Assembly (NCBI RefSeq): GCF_951805225.1
Contig: NZ_OX638201.1
Location: 496,001 to 560,000 of the forward strand
From: an uncultured Flavobacterium sp.
GTDB taxonomy: Bacteria > Bacteroidota > Bacteroidia > Flavobacteriales > Flavobacteriaceae
DNA length: 64,000 nt
Direction of reading: 5' to 3'
Shown piece after piece: positions 41,228 to 49,595 of this stretch; the stretch's first letter is position 1; every line of letters begins with the position of its first letter. Under the pieces are notes generated by a model, which did not search any database, was not told the DNA's origin, and worked only from the letters and a program-made list of their open reading frames with translations. The position numbers were made by a program, and so were the translations under genes.

Positions 41228-43744
41228 TTAATAATCATAAACGTGTTCAATTGTAATGCTTTCGTTTCTTGCTTTCTTGATAAAAGGCAATAATTTATCG
41301 ACAGGTAAAAAGTAAACATTTCTTTTTAATTTATCATTAGTAACAATTTTGGATTGATACAATAATTTTGTGTCTGCCAGCTTTATATCTTTCGAATTGT
41401 CCATTATTGTCGAAACTGCAATTTCATCATTTCCGGAAATTTCATAAATTTTTACATCCTGATTCGAAAGTTTAATCATTTCAGATGTAAAAGCTCCCCA
41501 TCGCGTCACGGCAATAATCATTTTGTCACCTCCTTTTTTAATGATTTTCAAGTCTTTATTTTCTTTAATAGAATCTGTATTCGAGATTATTAAATAAATA
41601 ACATTTGAAGGAGTTTCGTATGTCGATTGCGCTGCCCATTGAATAAGTTGCGAATAAAAAGCTTTAAACGAAAATTCAAAAGTAAATAATACCGTTCTTT
41701 CCCATTTTCTTAAAGTACTGCAATTTGAATTATCAGAGACAGTCCACACTTTTTTGATCCAATCTAAAAAATTAAATTCATACCAAGCAGTTTGATATAT
41801 AAAATCACTGTAAGCGCTTTGAGCTTCGATTATTGTTTCTTCTTGTTTTGATATTTGTTCTTCGGCAAATAGCGAAAAGAAACGTCCTATTGTATTTTCA
41901 TAAATGATTTTTGCGCCGTATTCCATTGTCATACTTGCGCCAATTACTTGCAGCATTGTTTTGTATTCACTGTTTTCCGGATAAGCTTCTGAAGTTAATT
42001 TCAGCGAACGATCATAAAGTTTCCAATATTCATCAATTGATTTATAGAATGGAAAATCAGACGGATTTTTACCGCTTTTTAGATAATCAGCATATTCTTT
42101 CGGATTATAAACTAAATACCATTCCGGAACCGTGAGAATTGTTTGTTCTTCGGCTCTGAAATATTCTTTTATCTTCTTTTTTTCAATCGAGAGATTGTTT
42201 TTTCGATAAGGATTATACTTGTCCAGCAATTTGTTTGTAAAGCGCTGATCCGGATCGAGTTTGTTTTTTACTTCAAAATATTTTGTACTATTTGGATATC
42301 CTTTTTGAAACTGTTCAATAGTCGCATGAGGCTGATAGGGAAGATACCACGTTCCGTTTTCGCTCAAAATAGCGTCAGTCATTTCAAGAGTCCATTTCTT
42401 GACATTGTCTTTTGCTTCCTGATCAGTTCCTTGTTTATAATAAATCACAAAAGCAAAAACCTCTTTGTTTGCCCACGAAAGATAACTTTCATGATCCGGC
42501 AAAGCATGTCTTACCGAAACGTTGATAACATTTACTTTGTTATTTTGAAAAATAGCACTCATTTTCGGGATAAACGACTTTATATTTTCAACCGGAATAA
42601 AGTATTCTTGCAAGACGTAGGTTTCTTTTTCGCGAGAAGCAGGTTCTAATTCCTTTACATCATAACTTGCTTCCTTATTTCTCCATCGTACTATTTCGGG
42701 AAAATAAAACAAAGGATCAATCGTATATTCCCGAATCCATTTTCCGGAATTTCCCCAGGAAACCATTCCCGAAACTCTTGATTCCAGTAAATAATTTTCA
42801 TCTTCCGGTATTAATCGTTCTTTATCAGTTAATGGTTTTGTAGTTTTTTCCCATGAAATACTCATTATTTTATCGTATTTCGGCGGATATAAATTACCAT
42901 TTTGAAAAACTACATTGGTATTATTCCGAATGTTTTTATCGAAATAAACTTTGTAATCTTCGATATCCATTACCTGATGAAATCTTTCTACTTTTTCATT
43001 ATCAACCAGTTTTAAAGTAGCTTCGGCAATAACACCAATTCCGCCATAACCGCCAATTGCGGCATTAAAAACCTCTTGATTTACTTCTCGATTGGCAATT
43101 ATAATATCACCATTTGCCGTAATTATTTTTAATTCTAAAACCGACGAAATAATCGGACCATGACCAATATATCTTCCGTGACAATTTACAGATATAGCGC
43201 CGCCAACGGTAAAATTAGAATAGGTTTGCATTATTTTTATAGACAAATTCAGCGGATCGATTACTTTTTGAATGTCTCTCCAGCGAATTCCTGCTTGTAC
43301 CGTAATTTCTTTTTTGGTTGTATCAATCTTTACAATTTTATTGAAAGATCTCATATCGATATGCAAACTGTTTTCAAAAGCAGTTTGTCCGCCCATACTG
43401 TATTTTCCTCCGCCTATAGAAATTGGTCCTGTAGTACTTTTTATGGCATCGATAATTTCATTTTCGGTTTCTGGTCTGATAATTTTATTTGCCTGAATAG
43501 GATTTATTTGCGTAATATCATTCAGCGTTTTATCCTTAATAACGGTATTGAAATTTGAATCTCCCGAAAATTCAATCAACAGGAAAATGTATAAAACGAA
43601 TAAAATAAAACCATAAAACGGAATCGATCTGCGCTTTTTTCTATTAATAAACCGAATGGCTTTTTTAATTCCAGACCAAATCAGTTTTATTATTTTTAGC
43701 AAATAATTACATATAAATCGAATAAAGCGGTAGATTTTCTTCAT
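41228..43744 (-). CDS. Membrane-anchored FAD-dependent oxidase with extra C-terminal domain
   Basis: An 838-residue protein. A basic N-terminus (RKKRR at 35-39) and one membrane helix (about 42-60) suggest that the main part faces the periplasm. Residues about 80-500 are a flavin oxidase of the VAO/aldonolactone oxidase type: SIGGGKYSMGGQ, YSNFTVGGAISVNCHGRYIG, GGYGGIGVIAEATL and the end KNKLDPDQRF. Residues about 520-838 form an additional domain (TVPEWYLVYNPKEYADYL, then a helical part) that I do not recognise. It is followed by a small membrane gene and preceded by a methyltransferase gene 20 bp upstream, so the three probably form an operon. Confidence 0.82.
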   Translation of the reverse strand: MKKIYRFIRFICNYLLKIIKLIWSGIKKAIRFINRKKRRSIPFYGFILFVLYIFLLIEFSGDSNFNTVIKDKTLNDITQINPIQANKIIRPETENEIIDAIKSTTGPISIGGGKYSMGGQTAFENSLHIDMRSFNKIVKIDTTKKEITVQAGIRWRDIQKVIDPLNLSIKIMQTYSNFTVGGAISVNCHGRYIGHGPIISSVLELKIITANGDIIIANREVNQEVFNAAIGGYGGIGVIAEATLKLVDNEKVERFHQVMDIEDYKVYFDKNIRNNTNVVFQNGNLYPPKYDKIMSISWEKTTKPLTDKERLIPEDENYLLESRVSGMVSWGNSGKWIREYTIDPLFYFPEIVRWRNKEASYDVKELEPASREKETYVLQEYFIPVENIKSFIPKMSAIFQNNKVNVINVSVRHALPDHESYLSWANKEVFAFVIYYKQGTDQEAKDNVKKWTLEMTDAILSENGTWYLPYQPHATIEQFQKGYPNSTKYFEVKNKLDPDQRFTNKLLDKYNPYRKNNLSIEKKKIKEYFRAEEQTILTVPEWYLVYNPKEYADYLKSGKNPSDFPFYKSIDEYWKLYDRSLKLTSEAYPENSEYKTMLQVIGASMTMEYGAKIIYENTIGRFFSLFAEEQISKQEETIIEAQSAYSDFIYQTAWYEFNFLDWIKKVWTVSDNSNCSTLRKWERTVLFTFEFSFKAFYSQLIQWAAQSTYETPSNVIYLIISNTDSIKENKDLKIIKKGGDKMIIAVTRWGAFTSEMIKLSNQDVKIYEISGNDEIAVSTIMDNSKDIKLADTKLLYQSKIVTNDKLKRNVYFLPVDKLLPFIKKARNESITIEHVYDY

Positions 43745-43764
43745 AAAAAGGTGTAGAAAAATAA

Positions 43765-44706
43765 TTATATTTTTGTAAAAACCATTAAAGCATTTTTGGT
43801 AGGATCTCCTTTTTGATACAATGTTTTTTTGGTGAATTTGAATCCAATTTTTTCGACAAAATCACAAATAAAATCTAGCGAATAAAAGTTTCTGATCTCT
43901 TTGGCATTGTATTCCCAAGTCTCATTTACGCCCAAATTAAAAACGTCGTGAGCAAGCGCAACTAATACTTTTTGATCTTCGGTATCGCAATTATGATCTC
44001 TTAAAATAAGTTTTCCGCCAACTCGCATTGTATCTCTGATCGACGAAATGTATTGCGTTCGCAAATCTATTGGACAATGATGAAAACCAATATATACAGT
44101 TACAAGATCTAAACTATTGTGCGGTACATGATCTGCAAATTTGGTTTCGTAATTGGTAAACTGAATATATTCTGCGCCAACGGCAATTTGACCGCGTTCG
44201 ACCATTTCTGTAAAGGAATATTTTGGTTTTCGGCCGTCAGCATAATATCTTTTTCCTTTAATGGAAATACTTTCTTCAAGATAATCCAAATATCTGCCCG
44301 AAGAACCAATTTCTAAATAGCCATTATAAGAAGTTCCTTCGCCAAGTAAAGCAACGGTTTCTATAGACATTTCATTTTTTTGATGCATCAAAGCCGGAAG
44401 TTGATATCGAACGCCTGATAAAATGGGCGTAATGTCGTCTAGTTTTGATTGTGTTGCAATATAAATTTCTTTATCTGTAGTTTTTGAAATCGTATTGTCA
44501 TAAATTAATTTATGGAATTCTGTTTCCGGATATAAATTAAATACGTTTTTCAAAAACAAAAAGAACTGATTTTTAAGCTTAGAATTGGTATAGATATATT
44601 TGAAATTACTTCTGATTAGCGAAGTCGAATTAAGTATTATATTCGGAAACAATTGTGCAGATGTAACAAAGAGTAATGTTGTTTTAATGAAATTCCTTCT
44701 TATCAT
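43765..44706 (-). CDS. SAM-dependent methyltransferase with twin-arginine N-terminus
   Basis: A 313-residue protein. The N-terminus MIRRNFIKTTLLFVTSAQLF has a twin-arginine pattern (RRNFIK) and a hydrophobic stretch, as in Tat signals. Residues about 125-250 look like a class I methyltransferase: YLEIGSSGRYLDYL (glycine motif), LDLVTVYIGFHHCP and MRVGGKLILRDHNC. An exported methyltransferase would be unusual, because SAM is cytoplasmic; the segment may simply tether the enzyme to the membrane. It is the first gene of the operon with the flavin oxidase. Confidence 0.78.
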   Translation of the reverse strand: MIRRNFIKTTLLFVTSAQLFPNIILNSTSLIRSNFKYIYTNSKLKNQFFLFLKNVFNLYPETEFHKLIYDNTISKTTDKEIYIATQSKLDDITPILSGVRYQLPALMHQKNEMSIETVALLGEGTSYNGYLEIGSSGRYLDYLEESISIKGKRYYADGRKPKYSFTEMVERGQIAVGAEYIQFTNYETKFADHVPHNSLDLVTVYIGFHHCPIDLRTQYISSIRDTMRVGGKLILRDHNCDTEDQKVLVALAHDVFNLGVNETWEYNAKEIRNFYSLDFICDFVEKIGFKFTKKTLYQKGDPTKNALMVFTKI

Positions 44707-44822
44707 AATTGTTTTTAATAAAGTAATATAATTCTTTCTTTTTTGAGCAAATATAGGTTTTAATTCAAAGGTTAATTATTTTTATTTGAATTCATATTGA
44801 CTAAACAAATTAATTCCAATCT

Positions 44823-45872
44823 TTAATCCAACAAACCACTATTCAACACTATTTTTCGAATTTCAGATTCGAAATAATAAGCGATATCTAAATTGTCAAA
44901 AGCTTGGTTTTCGAGAACAATAATACTTGTTTGGGTTTTTGGATAATATAAATTTACCGATGTAAAACCTTGATCTGGAACAATTCCGGTATGACCAAAT
45001 TCTTTAATTTTTGATTCATCGTTGATTCGAATTCCATATCCATAACCAATTTCTTTATCGCCAAAAACCGAATGTTGATTTGTAATTGTATAAGTAGTCA
45101 TTCGGCCATAAGTTCCCACGTTCAAAAGTTTGCCATTATGCAACAAATTATTCCAAATAGCTAAGTCTTCGACAGTGCTGACAAGTCCTGCAGCAGGAAT
45201 TCTCTCTTTGGGAACTATAACACCTTTTATTTCTTTGGTTGTATTGTCTTTAGAAAATTGACGACCGTTTACAACTTCATCTTTGTTAGAGTCATTCGGA
45301 AAAAAACTATCTCTCATATAGTTCTTCTTGAACAATTCGGTTACAACAGTTTCGTATGTTTTGTTGGTTACCCTTTCTATAATTTGAGCTAATAAAATAT
45401 AATTTAAATCAGAGTATTTAAATTGAGTTCCGGCAGCAAAAATCGTTGGTTTCTCAAGATCAACAATGCCCGAAGTATGATTTAATAAATTTTCGACCGT
45501 TACAGTACTTGTCCAGGGTTGTTTTAAGTTTGGTAAATATTTTTTTATCGGAGTAATCAAAACAATTTTCCCTTTTTCGACTTCCTGAAGAATTAAAACA
45601 GCCGTAATTTGCTTACTATTAGATAAAATAACAAAAGGATCATCTAATTTCAGAGGTGTTTTTTTTGCAAAATCAGAATAACCGTAAGCTTTAGAATATT
45701 TGGTTTTTCCTTTTTGAGAAACTAAGATTGTTCCGTTAAAAGGTCGAACCGAAGTTGTTTTAATCAAGCTGTCTATTTTGGCGCTATAATTATCTTTTTG
45801 AGCAAAAATACTCTGATTTGATACAAAAAATAGGAGTAAGGCAATTGGAAGAAAAGATAACTTGTTTTTCAT
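44823..45872 (-). CDS. Serine hydrolase of the beta-lactamase/penicillin-binding-like family
   Basis: A 349-residue exported protein (signal peptide MKNKLSFLPIALLLFFVSNQSIFAQ). The beta-lactamase-fold motifs are the SxxK site S84-N-S-K87, the tyrosine motif KYSDLNYILLAQI near residue 147 (YSD instead of YSN), and HTG in EFGHTGIVPDQGF near 290. Family members include esterases, D-aminopeptidases and class C beta-lactamases; antibiotic hydrolysis cannot be claimed. It is a single gene next to the tandem repeat block. Confidence 0.9.
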   Translation of the reverse strand: MKNKLSFLPIALLLFFVSNQSIFAQKDNYSAKIDSLIKTTSVRPFNGTILVSQKGKTKYSKAYGYSDFAKKTPLKLDDPFVILSNSKQITAVLILQEVEKGKIVLITPIKKYLPNLKQPWTSTVTVENLLNHTSGIVDLEKPTIFAAGTQFKYSDLNYILLAQIIERVTNKTYETVVTELFKKNYMRDSFFPNDSNKDEVVNGRQFSKDNTTKEIKGVIVPKERIPAAGLVSTVEDLAIWNNLLHNGKLLNVGTYGRMTTYTITNQHSVFGDKEIGYGYGIRINDESKIKEFGHTGIVPDQGFTSVNLYYPKTQTSIIVLENQAFDNLDIAYYFESEIRKIVLNSGLLD

Positions 45873-45959
45873 TTTTTGTAAAAGAGGTTTGGTGTTTTAT
45901 GATTAAGTATTAAATGTAAAAGTAATAGAATTTATGCTGATTCGTTTTTATAATTTTTT

Positions 45960-46504
45960 GTTCCATCGGAACATCTCATCGGTAAAAACATACAGATTAG
46001 ACACACAATTTGTCAAACGTCCTTACAAGACGATGTTTTTCACGATCTATTTTTTTTTCTACCGATGAGATGTTCCGATGGAACAAATTGTTGATGACAA
46101 TATCTTATCAGGTTGTTTGTTAGAAAAACAAATCATTTTCTATTTAAGACACCTTTTTTTATGCTTTTCTGTTCCATCGGAACATCTCATCGGTAAAAAC
46201 ATACAGATTAGACACACAATTTGTCAAACGTCCTTACAGGACGATGTTTTTCACGATCTATTTTTTTTTCTACCGATGAGATGTTCCGATGGAACAAATT
46301 GTTGTTGACCATATCTTATCAGGTTGTCTGTTAGCAAACAAATCAATTTCATTATTTAAGACACCTTTTTTTATACTTTTTTGTTCCATCGGAACATCTC
46401 ATCGGTAAAAACATACAGATTAAATACACAATTTGTCAAACGTCCTTACAGGACGATATTTTTCACGATCTATCTTTTCTACCGATGAGATGTTCCGATG
46501 GAAC
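45960..46504. repeat. Three tandem copies of a 211-bp unit with 25-bp inverted repeats
   Basis: Each unit has perfect 25-bp arms built on GTTCCATCGGAACATCTCAT and its complement: 45960-45984/46060-46084, 46171-46195/46271-46295 and 46383-46407/46480-46504. Unit starts are 211 and 212 bp apart. Inside each lies a conserved core with a small hairpin (CGTCC-TTACA-GGACG in units 2 and 3; AGACG in unit 1), a T-run, and a linker ending ATTTAAGACACCTTTTTTTA. Units 1 and 2 are nearly identical; unit 3 has lost some T residues. Confidence 0.9.
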
Positions 46505-46526
46505 AAATTGTTATTATTTAACCAAA

Positions 46527-46556
46527 AAAGCTACAAGTTTTGAGTTTGTAGCTTTT
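46527..46556 (-). terminator. Terminator of the 46567 lipoprotein gene
   Basis: A perfect 11-bp stem (AAAAGCTACAA / TTGTAGCTTTT) with an 8-nt loop and a T-run on the minus strand, 10 bp past the stop. Confidence 0.8.
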
Positions 46557-46566
46557 GTATAATTTG

Positions 46567-47562
46567 TTATTCGTAAGTATATAAAGTTTTTAATACATAT
46601 GGCGTTGCAAGCGGATTAGCGATATTAGTTGTTGTACGTTTAGATTCGGTTAAATAACCATCTGCATCATAAACATATTCGTAGTCGTATCTTTGCTCAT
46701 ATTCGGTTACGCCATTAGATACAGCTTTAAATTTCCAATCTACAATGTGCATCCAATCATAAATATAACATCTAAAGATTGGTTCACTAGAATAAATTCC
46801 CGCTTTTGTATAATCTACTGTAAGCTCATAAGTTATATTTGTGATCTTGTCTTTATACTCATATTCACTAGTTGTAGTTCCTGGTTTTAGAGTTCCGTAA
46901 TTCTTTTCAGTCTGAACGATATTAACGAAAACTTTATTCCCTTCATAAGTATATAAATAAGTTGCCGTTAACGGATTTTCAACTTCAGTATAAGAGTATT
47001 CGCCGTTATCTTCCAGTTTTTCAATTTCCTGAAAATAAGTTCCGTTTGCAACTTCTTTGATATCACGTCCAATTTCATCATAGAAAATATCAGTTACAGT
47101 TCCGTCGCTTCCGGTTACTTTCGAAATAAATCCTCCGCTATTAATTTCTGCTACAATATCAGCATAATAAGTACTTGTTACCTGATTTGCATCATTAAAA
47201 TTAAACTTCGTAATGTTTTTGTACAACTGATTATTTCTATATCTGTCTACCGAATTCAGACGACCTTTTGAATCATAAGAATAACGATTATCAGTAATGT
47301 TAGTTTGAACGTCATTTCCTGCCTGATCTTTGGACAATCTAAAACTATACATTTTAACAAGATGTTTAGTTGTCGGAGCATATTTTCCGGTACTTTTTGC
47401 CGCTTGTGTTTTTGGAACTAATTGTATCGCTGGTTTAAAAACTTCCTGATTTGGCAATCTAGGATCAATTACTTGCGCCGAGGCAGTATCTTCGTTACTT
47501 TGGCAATTAACAAATAATAGCGTTGTAAAAGCAAGAAGTGTTTTTAGAATAATTTTCTTCAT
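46567..47562 (-). CDS. Hypothetical lipoprotein with YD-repeat-like segments
   Basis: A 331-residue lipoprotein (MKKIILKTLLAFTTLLFVNC, Cys20). The body has repeated short motifs of the type NRYSYDSKGRLNSVDRYRNN, TKFNFNDANQVTSTYY and YEYVYDADGYLTESKRTT, spaced as in YD/RHS-like beta-strand repeats. It lacks the long RHS array of toxins. Similar proteins are frequent in Flavobacteriia with no known function. It is a single gene. Confidence 0.75.
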   Translation of the reverse strand: MKKIILKTLLAFTTLLFVNCQSNEDTASAQVIDPRLPNQEVFKPAIQLVPKTQAAKSTGKYAPTTKHLVKMYSFRLSKDQAGNDVQTNITDNRYSYDSKGRLNSVDRYRNNQLYKNITKFNFNDANQVTSTYYADIVAEINSGGFISKVTGSDGTVTDIFYDEIGRDIKEVANGTYFQEIEKLEDNGEYSYTEVENPLTATYLYTYEGNKVFVNIVQTEKNYGTLKPGTTTSEYEYKDKITNITYELTVDYTKAGIYSSEPIFRCYIYDWMHIVDWKFKAVSNGVTEYEQRYDYEYVYDADGYLTESKRTTTNIANPLATPYVLKTLYTYE

Positions 47563-48031
47563 TTGTAGTTTTTGGATTTTGGTTTTTTCTTGATTTCAGA
47601 GTAATTCTCAATCTTGATTTATAGTGTACAAATGTCAATTTTATTTTCATTATTTTTTTACGGGAAGCCGTAAAACCGCAATAATATTTAAGGAATATTA
47701 TCTGTGTGAATTTGTAGTAATTTGGCTAAAACAATATAGGAAAATCCGTTTTTATCAGCGTTTTCGCTTTAGCGAATCAGTAAAATCAGCGTCTAATTTT
47801 GACGCGGATAAAAACGGATTTAATTTGCAATAAATTTACTTTTTAAAGCTTAACTTAATGACATTGAGCTTTAGCTGAAGAAAAAGAATTGCATTAGAAA
47901 ATGACTTTAGGATAATTTTTGGTGTTTTTTGGCTAAAGCCGAATTTCTCAATTTATATAAATTATGAAAAGAGTATCTTACAAAAACAGTTTGTTTTTTA
48001 CCTAAATTTATTTTCGTTCAAGAATTTTAAA
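47563..48031. repeat. Gene-free stretch with a hairpin repeat
   Basis: An inverted repeat (AAATCCGTTTTTATC at 47742-47756, complement at 47807-47821) encloses a small hairpin TTCGCTTTAGCGAA (47763-47776) and the words ATCAGCG and GACGCGG. The same words occur at 31920-31966 and 33076-33120. Further right are CTTTAGCTGAAG and GGCTAAAGCC words. A GGGAAGCCGTAAAACCG fragment occurs near 47660. No gene is supported. Confidence 0.65.
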
Positions 48032-48039
48032 TATCTTTG
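48032..48039 (+). promoter_or_regulatory. Predicted -7 box of the XRE regulator gene
   Basis: TATCTTTG matches TAnnTTTG and ends only 4 bp before the ATG at 48044, so the message would be leaderless or nearly so, as at 33232. Confidence 0.5.
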
Positions 48040-48043
48040 AATT

Positions 48044-48439
48044 ATGAGTACAGCAATAAAACCAAAACATATCGGCAGAAATATAAGCCGTATCAGAGAG
48101 CTTAAAGATATGAAACAGGAAGCTCTGGCACAAGCTTTAGGAATAAGTCAGCAGACGATTTCGGCTATTGAAAACAGCGAAACTGTAGAAGAACAACGAT
48201 TAATTGAGATAGCAAAAGTTCTTGGAGTTTCTGCTGAAGCAATTAAGAGCTTTTCGGAAGAAGCGGTTTTTAATATTATTGGAAATACCATTCAAGATAA
48301 TGGTACGCTTTCGACTACGACAGGTAATTTTAATTGTACTTTTAATCCTTTAGATAAAGTAGTTGAACTTTACGAACGTTTGGTGCAAGCTGAAAAAGAT
48401 AAAGTTGAATATTTGGAGAAGTTATTGAACGGGAAATAA
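48044..48439 (+). CDS. XRE family helix-turn-helix transcriptional regulator
   Basis: A 131-residue protein with an N-terminal HTH_3 domain (about 10-66: NISRIRELKDMKQEALAQAL, then ISQQTISAIENSETV) and a C-terminal helical zipper (LDKVVELYERLVQAEKDKVE). The linker contains a Thr/Asn-rich segment. This form is widespread in Bacteroidota, function unknown. It is a single gene ended by a strong terminator. Confidence 0.9.
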   Translation: MSTAIKPKHIGRNISRIRELKDMKQEALAQALGISQQTISAIENSETVEEQRLIEIAKVLGVSAEAIKSFSEEAVFNIIGNTIQDNGTLSTTTGNFNCTFNPLDKVVELYERLVQAEKDKVEYLEKLLNGK

Positions 48440-48461
48440 CGTTCTTAGATATATATTAAAT

Positions 48462-48495
48462 AAAAAAGAGATCTTAATTTTAAGATCTCTTTTTT
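48462..48495 (+). terminator. XRE gene terminator
   Basis: A perfect 15-bp stem (48462-48476 and 48481-48495, core AGAGATCTTA) with a 4-nt loop and T-run. Confidence 0.85.
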
Positions 48496-48515
48496 GTTTT
48501 TGTTCAATTGCTGGC

Positions 48516-48585
48516 GCGAGCGTCTCGCTCGTGAACGTTCCAATTGGGTTTTGAATTTCTTTGTGTTCACGAGCGAGACGCTCGC
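48516..48585. repeat. GC-rich inverted repeat
   Basis: Arms 48516-48536 and 48565-48585 are exact 21-bp complements (GCGAGCGTCTCGCTCGTGAA core) around a 28-nt loop. The arms also contain internal GAGCGxxxCGCTC symmetry. Base composition is far from the AT-rich surroundings, which suggests a mobile palindromic element. The rest of the 338-bp gap (48440-48777) contains only the XRE terminator. Confidence 0.8.
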
Positions 48586-48777
48586 GCTATCGGGGAGCAA
48601 AACCATTGTTAACTGCAATATCGTTTGTAATATTTGACAAAAAATACAAATTTCGGACATAATGGCTTGTTTTGTTCGCTTTACAATGTTAATATTATGA
48701 AAAAATGTCATAAAAATACAATGGGTATAAAATATGCTTTATGAATCACGCACCATAAAATCAGGTGCAGTTAGCCT

Positions 48778-49068
48778 ATGGCACAGATATTAATTACTTA
48801 TGATTTGCAAGAAGATAGCTTGCACCCATCCAAGCACATTCAGGTTAAGGATGAAATGAAAAAACTTGGCTATATGGATAGCTGGTCATCTGACGGAGTA
48901 ACTTACACACTTCCAAATACTACACTTTGGAAGAATGAAGCGACCACTACTCAGGCAAAGACAGATTTAGAGAATAGCGCAAAAAAATTCGGAGCTACTG
49001 TTGAAAGATTTGTGGCAGTTGAATTTACAAATTGGGATGCCATACAGGGTAAACCATACAAAAAGTAA
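48778..49068 (+). CDS. Small hypothetical protein, possible ferredoxin-like fold
   Basis: A 96-residue soluble protein starting MAQILITYDLQEDSLHPSKH. The order strand (QILITYDL), helix (IQVKDEMKKLGY), strand (VTYTLPNTTLW), helix (TTQAKTDLENSAKKFG), strand (TVERFVAVEF) is like a ferredoxin fold, reminiscent of Cas2-type proteins. No cas genes or array are nearby, so a CRISPR role is not claimed. It is a single gene with its own terminator. Confidence 0.6.
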   Translation: MAQILITYDLQEDSLHPSKHIQVKDEMKKLGYMDSWSSDGVTYTLPNTTLWKNEATTTQAKTDLENSAKKFGATVERFVAVEFTNWDAIQGKPYKK

Positions 49069-49071
49069 ATT

Positions 49072-49106
49072 AAAAAAGAGGAGAAATAAAAATTTCTCCT
49101 CTTTTT
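49072..49106. terminator. Bidirectional terminator
   Basis: A perfect 15-bp stem (AAAAAAGAGGAGAAA and complement) with loop TAAAA, between converging genes ending at 49068 (+) and 49116 (-). Confidence 0.85.
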
Positions 49107-49115
49107 TATGTTCTA

Positions 49116-49595
49116 TTATTCTAAATTTTGAACCGTAAACTCCAAAATTCTCGAACAACATTTTATTAAATCTTCATTTCGTTGAAACTGATTATTTTCC
49201 AATTCTACTTTTCCGTCATGAGTTAAATTATTTCGAACTTGTTCTATTATATACAGTAGTGCTCGAGTTTGATTATTTTTAAATGTATGCTCATTTTTTT
49301 CGTCGAGTAGATCATTACGAAGGAAATCTGTTGCATTTTTAATTATAGGCTTAACTTGAAATTCAAAATCGTTTGCCCTTACATAATCTAACTTTATAAG
49401 CTCAAGAATGTCATTTTCAATGTCTTTAAATTCCATCAAATTTATTCGATGAGATAACCATTCATGTTGATTTTTCGCAATGCCATTTGCTTTGCAATAA
49501 TTTTCTATTCCAGTAAAATTTTCTCTCAGATTATTTCTGTAATGCGCATAATCGCTTCCAAAAATTAATTCTTTAAATTTACGAAATTCGTTCAT
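49116..49595 (-). CDS. Hypothetical helical protein
   Basis: A 159-residue soluble protein, almost entirely helical. It contains HRINLMEFKDIENDILELIK and ALLYIIEQVRNNLTHDGKVE; RNNLTHDGK is the kind of motif seen in HEPN-like or MAE_28990/MAE_18760-like helical proteins (R-x4-6-H). The HEPN idea is my inference from the R-N-N-x-x-H pattern and would imply an RNase or partner role. It is a lone gene between convergent and unrelated neighbours. Confidence 0.55.
   Translation of the reverse strand: MNEFRKFKELIFGSDYAHYRNNLRENFTGIENYCKANGIAKNQHEWLSHRINLMEFKDIENDILELIKLDYVRANDFEFQVKPIIKNATDFLRNDLLDEKNEHTFKNNQTRALLYIIEQVRNNLTHDGKVELENNQFQRNEDLIKCCSRILEFTVQNLE

Larger units (their letters stand above)
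45873..46566. other. 694-bp gene-free region holding the tandem repeat block
   Basis: The region between the serine hydrolase and the 46567 lipoprotein gene contains three tandem copies of one 211-bp unit (described separately) and one terminator. A plus-strand ORF at 46078-46308 runs through the repeats and is an artefact. Confidence 0.75.

Noticed and set aside
42143..43558. Several plus-strand ORFs of 74-168 residues
   Set aside because: All are antisense to the flavin oxidase gene; their Cys/Phe-rich composition is typical of shadow frames.
44823..45872. Antibiotic-resistance beta-lactamase
   Set aside because: Motifs only place it in the broad serine hydrolase family; the YSN motif is altered and many members are esterases or peptidases.
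46078..46308. 76-residue plus-strand ORF in the 46-kb block
   Set aside because: It consists of tandem repeat sequence; the protein has no composition or pattern of a real gene.
45960..46504. Possible CRISPR array
   Set aside because: Spacing is 211 bp, linkers are not unique (they are repeated too), and each unit is a long inverted repeat. No cas genes are nearby.
48445..48711. 88-residue minus-strand ORF
   Set aside because: It crosses a terminator and the GC-rich hairpin; residues such as RSRARRSRQQ come from the repeat.
48778..49068. Cas2 identity for the 96-residue protein
   Set aside because: The fold order is compatible but no cas1, other cas genes or array exist in the window, and key motifs were not recognised.
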